From the NCBI GenBank assembly GCA_035535495.1, contig DATLQA010000272.1:30234-94233 (forward strand): a stretch of 64,000 nucleotides of DNA. Direction: 5' to 3'. Below are positions 51,776 through 60,059 of the stretch, in pieces. Below the pieces are notes generated by a model, which was given only the letters and a program-made list of their open reading frames with translations, was not told the origin of the DNA and did not search any database. Both the position numbers and the translations under genes were made by a program. The first letter of the stretch is position 1. Every line of letters starts with the position of its first letter. Source of the DNA: DASUZB01 sp035535495. Its GTDB lineage: Bacteria; Actinomycetota; CALGFH01.

Positions 51776-52020
51776 AGCGGGTGTTCTGGGGCATGCTCGG
51801 CGTCGGCTTCGGCGCCGTTGTCGGAGCCAGCGCGGTACGCTGGGCGTCCAGGACGGCGGAGCGGCTCACGCCGAGGTCGCTTGGCCAGCGTTCGTTCGAC
51901 GCCGCCGGTGACTGGCGCCGGCGGCTGACCGCCGCGGTCGACGAGGGGCGGGCGGCGATGGCCGCCCGCGAGGCGGAGCTGCGAGCTCTGTACGCCGAGC
52001 CGGGGGACGAGGCGACCTAG
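51772..52020 (+). CDS. Small protein with N-terminal helix, DUF6167-like
   Basis: 82 residues from GTG at 51772 (GTGA overlap). Begins VKRVFWGMLGVGFGAVVGAS, a short membrane helix, then a charged helical tail (VDEGRAAMAAREAELRALYA). In Streptomyces a similar small protein (DUF6167) lies in the same place between the DUF948 gene and alaS, so I assign it by position and shape; an in-frame GTG nine bases earlier is possible. Function unknown. Confidence 0.65.
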   Translation: MKRVFWGMLGVGFGAVVGASAVRWASRTAERLTPRSLGQRSFDAAGDWRRRLTAAVDEGRAAMAAREAELRALYAEPGDEAT

Positions 52021-52079
52021 CGTCTCGGCCTGGCTCGGCGGCCAGTTCCGGCGTCCGTCAAGCGCGCGAGGTCCAGCTC

Positions 52080-54791
52080 ATGAACTCGATCGAGATCCGG
52101 CGGCGATTCACCGACTACTTCGTCGAGCACGGGCACCGGCTGGTGCCCTCGAGCTCGCTGATCCCAAGCGACCCCAGCCTGCTGCTCGCCAACGCGGGCA
52201 TGAACCAGTTCAAGCCGTACTTCCTCGGCGAAGCGGTGCCCGAGTTCAAGCGGGCCACCAGCGTCCAGAAATGCGCCAGGACGCTCGACATCGAGCAGGT
52301 CGGCCTCACCCGCAGGCACTGCACCTTCTTCGAGATGCTCGGCAACTTCTCCTTCGGCGACTACTTCAAGGCCGGCGCGGTCGAGTTCGCCTGGGAGCTG
52401 CTCACCGAGCGGTTCGGCCTCGACCCCGAACGCCTCTGGACCACCGTCTACCTGGACGACGACGAGACCATCGGCCTGTGGCAGGAGGTTGGCGTCCCCC
52501 CCGAGCGCATCCAGCGCCGCGGCAAGGAGGACAATTTCTGGTCGATGCACGTGGCCGGGCCGTGCGGCCCGTGTTCGGAGATCTACTACGACCTCGGCCC
52601 CGACTACGGGCGCGAGGGCGGCCCGGTCGCCGACGAGGAGCGCTACCTGGAGATCTGGAACCTGGTCTTCATGCAGGACCTCTGCGACGACGACGAGCAG
52701 GTGGTCGGCGAGCTGCCCTCCAAGAACATCGACACCGGCGCGGGCCTGGAGCGGCTCGCCATCGTCCTGCAGGGCGTCGACAACATCTTCGACACCGACC
52801 TGCTCGCCCCCATCCGCGAGGAGGTCCAGGCCGCCACCGGTCGCCTCTACGGCCGCGAGCGGCGGACCGACGTCGCCATCCGGATCGTCACCGAGCACGC
52901 CCGCACCGCCAGCTTCCTGATCGCCGACGGCGTGCTCCCCTCCAACGAGGGCCGCGGCTACGTGCTGCGCCGGCTGGTCCGCCGCGCCGTCCGCCACGCC
53001 CGCCTGCTCGGCGCCGACGAGGGCGTGCTGCCGCGGATCTGCGAGCGGGTGGTCGCCAACCTCGGCGAGGCCTGGCCGGAGCTGGTCGCGCAGCGCTCCC
53101 TCATCACCCAGGTGACCGCGAGCGAGGAGGAGTCGTTCACCCGCACCCTCCGCCAGGGCTCGGCCCTGCTCGACGAGGCGATCGCCAGGACCCGCCAGGG
53201 CGGCGGCACCACCCTCGACGGCGGGGACGCCTTCCGCCTGCACGACCGCTACGGCTTCCCCTACGAGCTCACCCTCGAGGTGGCCGAGGAGGCCGGGCTC
53301 ACCGTCGACGCCGACCGCTTCGGCGAGCTGATGGAGGAGCAGCGGCGCCGCGCGCAGGAGGCGCGCAAGGGCATGGCCGGAGCTCAGCGCCAGCTCGAGG
53401 CCTACCGCGAGCTGGCCGGCCGCCACGGCCAGACCGTGTTCGTCGGCTACGACCGCACCGAGGCCGAGGCGCGCGCGCTCGCGCTGCTCCGCGACGGTGA
53501 GGAGCTGGCCGGCGCGGTCAAGGGCGACGAGCTCGAGCTGATCCTCGATCGCAGCCCGTTCTACGCCGAGGGCGGCGGCCAGGTCGGCGACACCGGCACG
53601 GTCGAGACCACCGCCGGTGCCGTGCTCGACGTGCTCGACACCAAGCCCGGGCTGGAAGGGCTCCACGTCCACCGCGCGCGCGTGACCAGCGGCGAGCTCC
53701 GCCCCGGCCAGGAGGTGCTCGCCCGGGTCGACGCGCCCCGCCGTGCCGCCGTGACCCGCAGCCACACCGCCACCCACGTGCTGCACTGGGCGCTCCGCCA
53801 GGCGCTCGGTGACCACGCCAGGCAGCAGGGCTCCCTGGTCGACGCCGGCCGGCTCCGCTTCGACTTCGCCCACTTCTCGGCGATCGACGCCGAGCAGCTC
53901 GCGGCGGTCGAGGGCGACGTCAACCGCCACCTGCTCGACGACCCGGAGGTGCGCGTCTGGCATGCCAGCCAGAGCGAGGCCGAGGCGGCGGGGGCGATCG
54001 CGCTGTTCGGCGAGAAGTACGGGTCGGTGGTGCGCATCGTCGACGTCGGCGACTTCTCCCGCGAGCTCTGCGGCGGCACCCACGTCGGGCACGGCACCCA
54101 GGTCGGGCCGCTGGTGATCCTCGGCGAGGCCTCGATCGGCTCCAACCTGCGGCGGGTGGAGGCGCTCACCGGGCTGGACGCGCTGCGCTGGTTCGACCGT
54201 GAGCGCCGGCTGCTGGCGGAGATCACCACGCTGCTTCGTGCCACCCGGCCCGAGGACGCTCCCGAGGCGTTGCGCCGGCGGCTGGAAGCGCTGGCCGACG
54301 CCCAGCGCGAGCTGGAGCAGGTCCGGGCCGCGCAGCTCACCGGCAGGGCGGCCGAGCTGGCCGGCAGGGCCGCCACGGTGGACGGCGGCTGGCTGGTGGT
54401 CGAGCAGGTGCCCGACGCCGGTACCGACGAGCTGCGCCGCATCGCCGCGGCAGTGCGCGACCGCCACCGGGGGCGCCCTGGCATGGTGGTGCTCGGCTCG
54501 GCCGGCGACGGCAAGGCGGCGCTGGTCGCCATGGTCACCGCCGACCTGGTCGACCGTGGCCTGGCCGCGCGCGAGGTGCTGCTGCCGGCGGCCAAGGTGG
54601 TCGGCGGCGGCGCCGGCGGCAAGGGCGACCTGGCGATGGCCGGCGGCCGCGACCCGTCCCGCCTGGCCGAGGCGCTGTCGCTGGCGGCCAGCGAGGCGAG
54701 GAGGCATCTAGAGGGACTGGGGGGTCCGGGGGCTCAAGGAGCCGAAGGCGGTAGCCCCCGGATGAATCAGGGGGGTCCTGGACCGGGATGA
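52080..54791 (+). CDS. alaS: Alanyl-tRNA synthetase with a repeat-derived C-terminal tail
   Basis: 903 residues. Catalytic core with FLRRFTDYFVEHGH-type start (here IRRRFTDYFVEHGH), RRHCTFFEMLGNFSFGDYFK, and the editing-domain zinc motifs HTATH and CGGTH; a C-Ala region follows. ATG at 52080. The normal family end is near RRHLEGL; about 25 further residues (GGPGAQGAEGGSPRMNQGGP and a short end) are encoded by a repeat A copy. ATGA overlap with ruvX. Activity should not depend on the tail. Confidence 0.94.
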   Translation: MNSIEIRRRFTDYFVEHGHRLVPSSSLIPSDPSLLLANAGMNQFKPYFLGEAVPEFKRATSVQKCARTLDIEQVGLTRRHCTFFEMLGNFSFGDYFKAGAVEFAWELLTERFGLDPERLWTTVYLDDDETIGLWQEVGVPPERIQRRGKEDNFWSMHVAGPCGPCSEIYYDLGPDYGREGGPVADEERYLEIWNLVFMQDLCDDDEQVVGELPSKNIDTGAGLERLAIVLQGVDNIFDTDLLAPIREEVQAATGRLYGRERRTDVAIRIVTEHARTASFLIADGVLPSNEGRGYVLRRLVRRAVRHARLLGADEGVLPRICERVVANLGEAWPELVAQRSLITQVTASEEESFTRTLRQGSALLDEAIARTRQGGGTTLDGGDAFRLHDRYGFPYELTLEVAEEAGLTVDADRFGELMEEQRRRAQEARKGMAGAQRQLEAYRELAGRHGQTVFVGYDRTEAEARALALLRDGEELAGAVKGDELELILDRSPFYAEGGGQVGDTGTVETTAGAVLDVLDTKPGLEGLHVHRARVTSGELRPGQEVLARVDAPRRAAVTRSHTATHVLHWALRQALGDHARQQGSLVDAGRLRFDFAHFSAIDAEQLAAVEGDVNRHLLDDPEVRVWHASQSEAEAAGAIALFGEKYGSVVRIVDVGDFSRELCGGTHVGHGTQVGPLVILGEASIGSNLRRVEALTGLDALRWFDRERRLLAEITTLLRATRPEDAPEALRRRLEALADAQRELEQVRAAQLTGRAAELAGRAATVDGGWLVVEQVPDAGTDELRRIAAAVRDRHRGRPGMVVLGSAGDGKAALVAMVTADLVDRGLAAREVLLPAAKVVGGGAGGKGDLAMAGGRDPSRLAEALSLAASEARRHLEGLGGPGAQGAEGGSPRMNQGGPGPG
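54719..54778. repeat. Repeat A copy translated in the alaS 3' end
   Basis: GGGGGGTCCGGGGGCTCAAG followed by GAGCCGAAGGCGGTAGCCCC. Compared with the other copies the central GCGAAGC is GCCGAAGGC, so one base pair has been added symmetrically and the hairpin is kept. It also forms outer pairs GGGGGCT with AGCCCCC. Confidence 0.8.
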
Positions 54792-55225
54792 GCGGGCGCG
54801 TCCTCGCCCTCGACGTCGGCAGCCGGCGTCTTGGCGTGGCCGTGTCCGATCCCACCGGCACGGTTGCTTCCCCGCTGGTGACGCTGCCACGGCGCTCCGC
54901 CGCCGCCGACGCCGCCGCGCTGGCCAAGCTCGCCGCCGAGCACGAGGCCGCCACGCTGGTGGTCGGCCTGCCCCGGACGCTTCCAGGCGGCGAGGGCCCC
55001 GCCGCCAGAGCGGTGCGCTCCTACGTGGAGGAGCTCGGCACGCACCTGCCGGGGCTGCGCGTGGAGCTGGTCGACGAGCGGCTCTCCACGGTCGCGGCGG
55101 AGCGCGCCATGATCGAGGGCGGTGTCCGCCGCGCCGCCCGCCGTGCCGCCGTCGACCAGGTCGCGGCCAGCCTCTTCCTGCAGGTGTGGCTGGACGCCAA
55201 CCGGGAGCGGCGGGAGGCCACGTGA
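54788..55225 (+). CDS. ruvX: YqgF/RuvX family pre-16S rRNA processing nuclease
   Basis: 145 residues. RNase H-like fold with LALDVGSRRLGVAVSD, VVGLPRTLPG and VDERLSTVAAE, followed by DQVAASLFLQ near the C-terminus. YqgF homologues process the 5' end of 16S rRNA; a Holliday resolvase role was proposed earlier. Overlaps alaS by 4 bp and mltG by 1 bp. Confidence 0.92.
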   Translation: MSGRVLALDVGSRRLGVAVSDPTGTVASPLVTLPRRSAAADAAALAKLAAEHEAATLVVGLPRTLPGGEGPAARAVRSYVEELGTHLPGLRVELVDERLSTVAAERAMIEGGVRRAARRAAVDQVAASLFLQVWLDANRERREAT

Positions 55226-56286
55226 TGGCGACCCGGACCGAGCGGCGGGTGCAGAAGCGGCGGCGCACGCGTGGGCTGGCAATCTTCAGCTCGTTCACGG
55301 TCCTGACCGCGGTGGTCCTGTACGGGGCGTTCCAGATCGCCGGCGGGCGCGGCGGGCCGGAGGTGACGCCAGGGCAGCCGGTGACCGTGACCGTCCTGTC
55401 GGGGGAGGGGACCCGCGACGTCGCCCAGTCGCTGGAGCGCCTCGGCGTGGTCGACAGTGCCGCGCGCTTCCGCCGGGTCGCCTCCGAGCGCGGCCTGGAC
55501 AGTTCGCTGCGCCCAGGCACCTACCAGCTCAGCACCGGGATGACCGCCGAGGAGGTGCTCGAGATCCTGGTCAAGGGTCCGGTCACCAACGCCCTCACCG
55601 TCCCGGAGGGGTTCACCCTGCGGCAGATCGGCGACCGGCTGGCCGCCGTCGGCAAGTTCGACCGCGCCGAGGTGTACCGCGCCCTGCGCGACCCCAAGCT
55701 GATCAGCCCGTACCGCCCTCGCGGCAAGCCGCTCGAGGGCCTGCTGTTCCCGCTCACCTACCGGATCGACAAGGACGACACCCCGGCGACCATGGTCCAG
55801 GCCATGCTCGACCAGCTCCAGCTGGTCCTGTCCAAGTACGACCTGGCCGGTGCCCGGCCCGCCGGCCGGCGGCTCTCCCCCTACCAGCTGTTGACCGTGG
55901 CCAGCCTGATCGAGAGCGAGGCCAAGGTCCCGGCCGACCGGCCCAAGATCGCCGCGGTGATCTACAACCGGCTCCAGCGCGACATCCCGCTGCAGATCGA
56001 CCCGACGGTGCAGTACGCCTGGGTGCTGCGCGGCCGCCCCAAGCCCCGGCTCAGCCTCGACGACCTGAAGATCGGCTCGCCTTACAACACCTACCAGGTG
56101 CGAGGCCTGCCGCCGACCCCGATCAACTCACCGGGCGAGGATTCGATCCGCGCCGCGCTGCAGCCGGCGGCGGGCAACTGGCTGTACTACGTGGTGATCG
56201 CGCGCGACGGCCATCACGCGTTCACCGCCGACTACCAGCAGTTCCTGACGCTCAAGCGGAAGGCCAAGGAACTCGGGGTGGCCTAG
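55225..56286 (+). CDS. mltG: Endolytic murein transglycosylase MltG (YceG)
   Basis: 353 residues. A basic cytosolic N-terminus precedes one membrane helix (about 22-40), a LysM-like region and the YceG domain. The catalytic Glu lies in ASLIESEAK (E230), followed by IAAVIYNRL and LQIDPTVQYA. It cuts nascent glycan strands and ends their synthesis. ATG at 55225 (TGATG with ruvX); the GTG three bases before is equally possible. Confidence 0.93.
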   Translation: MATRTERRVQKRRRTRGLAIFSSFTVLTAVVLYGAFQIAGGRGGPEVTPGQPVTVTVLSGEGTRDVAQSLERLGVVDSAARFRRVASERGLDSSLRPGTYQLSTGMTAEEVLEILVKGPVTNALTVPEGFTLRQIGDRLAAVGKFDRAEVYRALRDPKLISPYRPRGKPLEGLLFPLTYRIDKDDTPATMVQAMLDQLQLVLSKYDLAGARPAGRRLSPYQLLTVASLIESEAKVPADRPKIAAVIYNRLQRDIPLQIDPTVQYAWVLRGRPKPRLSLDDLKIGSPYNTYQVRGLPPTPINSPGEDSIRAALQPAAGNWLYYVVIARDGHHAFTADYQQFLTLKRKAKELGVA

Positions 56287-57152
56287 TGCCGACCGCGGCG
56301 GTGCTCGGCTGGCCGCTGACCCATACCCTGTCGCCGCGGCTGCACCACGCCGCCTACCAGGCGGCCGGCCTGGAGGGCTGGTCCTACGAGGCGCGGCCGA
56401 CCCGCCCCGAGGAGCTGCCGGCGGCGCTGGGCGAGGTCCGCACCGGCGGGCTCGCCGGGGTCAACCTGACCGTCCCGCACAAGCGGGCCGCCGTCGCCCT
56501 GCTCGACCAGCTCGAGCCCCCGGCCGACGCGCTCGGGGCGGTCAACACCGTGCGCCTGGTCGACGGCCGCCTCACCGGCGCCAACACCGACGTGAGCGGG
56601 GTGCTGTGGGCGCTCGGCAACCAGCTCGGCATGCGCGGGCCCGGCTGGGACGGGCAGGGGCCGGCACTGCTGCTCGGCTCGGGCGGCGCCGCCCTGGCGG
56701 TCGCCTACGCCTGGGCCCGCCTCGCCGAGGCCAGGCGGCGGCACGGCCTGGCCACCTGCCCGCTGGCCGTGGCCGGCCGCGACCCCGAGGCCACCGCGCT
56801 GGTCGCCGCGCACGCCGGGCCGGGCGCGGCCGTGCTCGGCTGGGACGGGGTCGCGGACGCGGTCGCCGCGGCCGGCGTGCTCGTCCACGCCACCGTCCTG
56901 ACCGCCAGGGGCGAGCCGGTCCCCGGCGCCGACCGCCTGCGCCCCGCGGTCCGCGTGCTCGACTGCAACTACGGCCCGGACGCCCATGGGCTGGTCGACG
57001 CCGCCAGGGCGGCCGGTGCCGCCGCGGCCGTCGACGGCCTCGGCATGCTCTGCGCTCAGGCCGCCGGCGCGGTCGTGAAGCTGGCCGGCATCCGCCCCGA
57101 CCTGCGCGCCATGGCTGCCGCGGTCGGCCTCGCCTGGCCCGCCGGCGCCTGA
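56286..57152 (+). CDS. aroE: Shikimate dehydrogenase
   Basis: 288 residues. Shikimate-binding S-x-S in TLSPRLHHA, catalytic Lys in TVPHKRAA and Asp in GANTDVSG; the NADP loop is LLGSGGAALAVA. GTG at 56286 shares one base with the mltG stop. Conserved alaS-ruvX-mltG-aroE order. The NADP loop lacks the usual GAGG form (GSGG), a minor change. Confidence 0.92.
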   Translation: MPTAAVLGWPLTHTLSPRLHHAAYQAAGLEGWSYEARPTRPEELPAALGEVRTGGLAGVNLTVPHKRAAVALLDQLEPPADALGAVNTVRLVDGRLTGANTDVSGVLWALGNQLGMRGPGWDGQGPALLLGSGGAALAVAYAWARLAEARRRHGLATCPLAVAGRDPEATALVAAHAGPGAAVLGWDGVADAVAAAGVLVHATVLTARGEPVPGADRLRPAVRVLDCNYGPDAHGLVDAARAAGAAAAVDGLGMLCAQAAGAVVKLAGIRPDLRAMAAAVGLAWPAGA

Positions 57153-57271
57153 ACCCCCTCCGCTCAAGCGCCCCACCGGCGCTGCCGAAGGCTTGATGGA
57201 CCGGCCGCGCGACCCGCAAGAGGGGGCACCATGCCCGCATCCCTGGTGCCGGCTGGGAGGAGTGGCCGGCC

Positions 57272-58207
57272 ATGAGCTTCCAGGGCACCCTTGATCTGTT
57301 CGGCTTGGCCGACATCCTGCGCATGCTCGCCGCCACCGGGAAACGGGGCGGGCTGCTGCTGCAACGGGACGGCGTCGACGGCGGGGTCTGGCTGGTTGAC
57401 GGCGGGGTCGCCTGGGCGGCCGGCCGCACCGGACCGGGACCCTTGGCCCGCCGGCTGTTCGGCCTCGGCGCGGTCGAGCCGGACGCGCTCGCCGAGGCGG
57501 TGCGCCAGGCGGCGGCCGGCGGGTCCCTGACGGCCGCGCTCCTCGACGCCGGAGCGATCGGCGCCGACCGGCTCGGCGAGGTCGCCAGGGAGCACGTCGC
57601 CGACGAGCTGTTCGACCTGGCGCGCTGGTCCGACGGGAGCTTCCGCTTCGAGCAGGACGAGGAGCCGCCCGAGACGCTCGACCCGCCCTTGCGGGTGGAG
57701 GAGGTGCTCTCGGAGACCGAGCGGCGTCTCACCGCCTGGCCGGAGATCGCCGGCAGGGTGCCCGGCCGCGCTGCCCGGCTGTCGCTGCCGCTCGGTGCGC
57801 CGGTCGACGCCGGCCCGGTGGCGGTCGACGCCGACGAGTGGCGCTTCCTCGCCGCCGTCGGCGGCAGCCGCACCGTGGCCGACCTGGTGGACGAGGCCGG
57901 CCAGGGCGAGTTCCGGACCTGTCAGGCGCTGGCGGCCATGGTCGAGCGCGGCCTGCTGGTGGTGGCGGACGACGCCACCGGCACCGCCCCCGCCGAGCAG
58001 GCCCTGCGCGCGGCGCTCGCGCAGGTGGACGCCGGGGGAGTGACCGCCACGCCGGGCGGTGGGGGGTTCCAGCCAGAGGAGGCGCGCGGGGCGGAGCCCG
58101 GCCCCGGTGGCGACGCGGCCGGTCCCGCGGCGGCGCCGGGGCTCGGCACCGAGCCGGACGCCGAGGCGATGCTGGAGCAGCTGATCAGCGGCGTGCGGGG
58201 GCTGTAG
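57272..58207 (+). CDS. DUF4388 (PATAN-like) domain protein
   Basis: 311 residues. The N-terminal DUF4388 unit is seen in SFQGTLDLFGLADILRMLAA with KRGGLLLQR and WLVDGGVAWAA. A second helical region (about 60-130) and a winged-helix-like part (RTVADLVDEAGQGEFRTCQALAAMVERGLLVV) follow; the last 60 residues are disordered. PATAN-type proteins often act in signalling to pili or gliding. Its place right before pilB suggests control of the pilus motor. ATG at 57272. Confidence 0.8.
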   Translation: MSFQGTLDLFGLADILRMLAATGKRGGLLLQRDGVDGGVWLVDGGVAWAAGRTGPGPLARRLFGLGAVEPDALAEAVRQAAAGGSLTAALLDAGAIGADRLGEVAREHVADELFDLARWSDGSFRFEQDEEPPETLDPPLRVEEVLSETERRLTAWPEIAGRVPGRAARLSLPLGAPVDAGPVAVDADEWRFLAAVGGSRTVADLVDEAGQGEFRTCQALAAMVERGLLVVADDATGTAPAEQALRAALAQVDAGGVTATPGGGGFQPEEARGAEPGPGGDAAGPAAAPGLGTEPDAEAMLEQLISGVRGL

Positions 58208-58243
58208 GCGTGGCGGACACTCCGGCCTGACCCCGGCACCGCC

Positions 58244-59926
58244 ATGGCCAACCAGACCAGACAGCTCGGGCAGTTGCTGCTCGAAGAGGGGAAGGTCACC
58301 CCGGAGCAGCTCGAGTCCGCCGTGGCCGAGCAGCGGCGGGTGGGCCACTCGCTCGGCCGTGTCCTGGTCGAGCTCGGCATCCTCACCGAGCAGTCCCTGG
58401 TCGCCACGCTCGCCCATCAGATCGGCCTGCCCTTCGTCGACCTCGCCGACCACGCCATCGACCCGACCGCCGCCGCCAAGCTGCCCCTGGCCATGGCCAG
58501 GCGGCACTCCGCGCTGCCGATCGGCTACGACGGCGACCGCCTGGTGGTCGCGTTCTCCGACCCCGGCAACGTCTTCGCGGTCGACGACGTCCGCGCCGTC
58601 ACCGGCATGGAGCTCCGCCCGGTGGTGGCCACCAAGGCGGACGTCGCGGCGGCGATCGAGCGCCTCAACCGGACCGACGACACCGTGGGCGAGATCGTCG
58701 CCTCGGCCGCCGACGAGGCCGCCTCCTCCGAGGACCTCGCCACCATCACCCGGATCGTCGAGGACGCACCGATCGTCAAGTTGGTGAATCTGCTCATCCA
58801 GCAGGCCGTGCAGGACCGCGCCTCCGACATCCACATCGAGCCGCAAGAGCGCGAGCTGCGCGTCCGCTACCGCGTCGACGGCGTCCTGCACGAGGTGATG
58901 CGGCCGCCGCGGACCATCCAGGCGGGCGTGATCTCGCGCCTGAAGATCATGGCCGAACTCGACATCGCCGAGCGGCGCGTGCCCCAGGACGGCCGCGTCG
59001 CCCTCACCGTCGCCGGCAAGAGCGTCGACCTGCGCGTGGCCACCCTCCCCACCGTCTACGGGGAGAAGGTGGTGATGCGCATCCTGGACAAGTCGGCGGT
59101 GCTGCTCACCCTGCCGGAGCTGGGGTTCTCGCCCGAGAACTTCGAGCGCTACCAGGCCGCCGCGCGCAAGCCCTACGGCATGGTCCTGGTCACCGGCCCG
59201 ACCGGGTCGGGCAAGTCGACCACCCTGTACGCCACCCTCAACAGCGTCAACGACGCCGACCGAAACATCGTGACCATCGAGGACCCGGTGGAGTACCGGC
59301 TCGGCGGGGTCAACCAGGTCCAGGTGAACGTGAAGGCGGGGCTGACCTTCGCGGCCGCGCTCCGCTCGATCCTCCGCTGCGACCCCGACATCGTGCTGAT
59401 CGGCGAGATCCGCGACCCCGAGACGGCCCGGATCGCGGTCGAGTCGGCCCTCACCGGCCACCTGGTGCTCGCCACCCTGCACACCAACGACGCGCCGTCC
59501 GCCGTCACCCGCCTCACCGAGATGGGACTGGAGCCGTTCCTGGTCGCCTCGGCGGTGGACTGCGTACTGGCCCAGCGGCTCGCCAGGCGGCTCTGCGACA
59601 AGTGCAGGGAGCCGTACCGGCCCACCGAGGAGGCCCTGGCCGAGGCCGGCTGGCCCGCCGGCGAATCGGGCGGCGAGCCGCCGAAGCTGTACCGGGCGGT
59701 CGGCTGCACCGCCTGTGGCAAGACCGGCTACCGCGGCCGGCTCGCCTTGCACGAGGTCATGACCGTGACCGAGGAGATCGAACGGCGGTGCGTCGAGCGC
59801 CGTTCCTCCAACGAGATCGCCGAGCTCGCCCGCGCCGGCGGCATGACCACCTTGCGCCAGGACGGCCTCGCCAAGGCCGTGCTCGGCGACACCTCGGTGG
59901 AGGAGGTCATGCGGGTGGTGGTCTGA
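58244..59926 (+). CDS. pilB: Type IV pilus assembly ATPase PilB
   Basis: 560 residues. The N-terminus is an MshEN domain (RQLGQLLLEEGKVTPEQLES and HSLGRVLVELGILTEQSL), a fold that binds c-di-GMP in MshE. GspE core: Walker A GPTGSGKST (around 318), Asp box TIEDPVEYRLGGVNQVQVN, Walker B CDPDIVLIGEIRDPETA, His box LATLHTNDAP, and a zinc motif with CDKC and CTACGKTGYRGR. It powers pilus extension. Confidence 0.93.
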   Translation: MANQTRQLGQLLLEEGKVTPEQLESAVAEQRRVGHSLGRVLVELGILTEQSLVATLAHQIGLPFVDLADHAIDPTAAAKLPLAMARRHSALPIGYDGDRLVVAFSDPGNVFAVDDVRAVTGMELRPVVATKADVAAAIERLNRTDDTVGEIVASAADEAASSEDLATITRIVEDAPIVKLVNLLIQQAVQDRASDIHIEPQERELRVRYRVDGVLHEVMRPPRTIQAGVISRLKIMAELDIAERRVPQDGRVALTVAGKSVDLRVATLPTVYGEKVVMRILDKSAVLLTLPELGFSPENFERYQAAARKPYGMVLVTGPTGSGKSTTLYATLNSVNDADRNIVTIEDPVEYRLGGVNQVQVNVKAGLTFAAALRSILRCDPDIVLIGEIRDPETARIAVESALTGHLVLATLHTNDAPSAVTRLTEMGLEPFLVASAVDCVLAQRLARRLCDKCREPYRPTEEALAEAGWPAGESGGEPPKLYRAVGCTACGKTGYRGRLALHEVMTVTEEIERRCVERRSSNEIAELARAGGMTTLRQDGLAKAVLGDTSVEEVMRVVV

Positions 59927-60059
59927 GGAGTCCGCCGCCGGCGGCGCGGAGGGTCAGCCGTTCAAGCTGTTCGGGCGGTACGCCGAGATCGAGAGGGTGG
60001 GCGGCCGCGCACCGCGGGCGTCCCCACTCCAGCCTCATGCCGAGTCACGGAGCCCGAGC

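Noticed and set aside
52017..54707. Minus-strand open frame of 896 codons opposite alaS
   Set aside because: It mirrors alaS codons; no domain is recognisable, and alaS is complete.
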